A DNA stretch of 64,000 bases from Urophycis tenuis (Eukaryota; Chordata; Actinopteri; Gadiformes; Phycidae), in assembly GCA_036785325.1 (NCBI GenBank), contig JAXIVH010000045.1:559501-623500 (forward strand). The letters run 5' to 3'. Below, piece after piece: positions 63,740 through 64,000 of this stretch. A program made the translations under genes and the position numbers. The first letter of the stretch is position 1, and the number at the start of each line of letters is the position of its first letter. The notes under the pieces are model-generated. The model had not been told where the DNA came from, did not search any database, and worked only from the letters and a program-made list of their open reading frames with translations.

Positions 63740-64000
63740 AATTGCTACACGCTGACCCTCCCCTTGTGGATTCTCTGGGCAGCCCTAGTAACCTTGACCC
63801 ATCCAGGGTCCTGCTGGGGACTGATTATGTTCTTCCTGTCTTTGCTGTCTCTGTCCCCTCTATCTCTGTTGCTGACCTGGGTGGAAAGGAACTGTTGGAC
63901 AGTTCCTGCTCATATGACCGTCCTGTCCACATGACCAACATTCATTGAACCTTCTGAACTGATTGGGTGGCCCCTGTCTTTGGCCATATCTTGGCTGACC
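63740..64000 (-). pseudogene. Retroviral gag end: nucleocapsid zinc knuckle
   Basis: The - strand from the window edge reads RYGQRQGPPNQFRRFNECWS, then CGQDGHMSRNCPTVP. The CX2CX4HX4C zinc knuckle binds viral RNA during packaging. The rest is basic and Gln/Pro-rich. A single knuckle fits gamma-type retroviruses. The upstream part of gag is outside the window. Confidence 0.8.

Larger units (their letters stand above)
57374..64000 (-). mobile_element. Endogenous retrovirus-like element, - strand, partial
   Basis: From left to right: 3' LTR (57374-57841), polypurine tract, non-coding stretch (57854-59460), integrase, RNase H, reverse transcriptase, protease and gag nucleocapsid, running off the window at 64000. 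The pol layout, with protease next to gag and a GPY/F module at the integrase end, is that of gamma/epsilon-type retroviruses. No env frame is visible. Stops and frameshifts interrupt pol. The 5' LTR is beyond the window. Confidence 0.85.

Noticed and set aside
63434..63948. + strand frames over the retrovirus-like element
   Set aside because: They are antisense to the protease and nucleocapsid, which carry clear motifs on the - strand.

Overview
The window looks like nuclear DNA of a ray-finned (teleost) fish. It has spliced vertebrate-type exons with GT..AG borders, tRNA-derived SINEs, L2/CR1/Rex-type LINEs, gypsy elements, hAT and Harbinger DNA transposons, and one retrovirus-like element. 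All calls come from reading the sequence; no database was searched.

Two host genes are recognisable, both on the + strand. (1) The last four exons of a TGF-beta receptor type II-like kinase (14481-14618, 17715-17856, 18345-18472, 25625-25951) give an in-frame kinase C-lobe with HRD, DFG and APE motifs and a long acidic tail. The N-lobe, membrane and ligand-binding exons are not visible in the window. (2) The first six coding exons of leishmanolysin-like peptidase lmln (43255-43359, 43907-44010, 44127-44157, 44247-44329, 44598-44715, 51363-51541) carry a signal peptide and the N-terminal M8-family region. The catalytic exons lie beyond 64000. A possible terminal exon of an unidentified gene is at 61-142.

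Layout. 1-14480: mostly mobile DNA (L2 fragment; a 3.2-kb hAT with perfect 8-bp target duplication; a LINE holding an L2 piece and a solo LTR; a gypsy element split by two LINEs). 14481-27500: the receptor exons, with a LINE 26 bp upstream of one 3' splice site, and a 45-bp minisatellite made from the end of exon 18345-18472 plus its splice donor. That minisatellite holds three Harbinger-type elements. 28000-40060: two LINEs and a decayed gypsy element. 40600-42870: an element with long inverted repeats and a THAP-domain exon. 43255-51541: lmln, whose intron 5 is one L2 element carrying four nested DNA transposons. 51847-54209: a hAT element with a long open transposase. 54601-57373: two LINEs. 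57374-64000: a retrovirus-like element on the - strand with no visible env gene, running off the window.

The most unusual signal is the conversion of an exon end plus 5' splice site into a tandem array that is also a preferred landing site for Harbinger-type transposons (18459-23785, with an extra exon copy near 27.4 kb). A smaller duplication of the same kind follows lmln exon 6.
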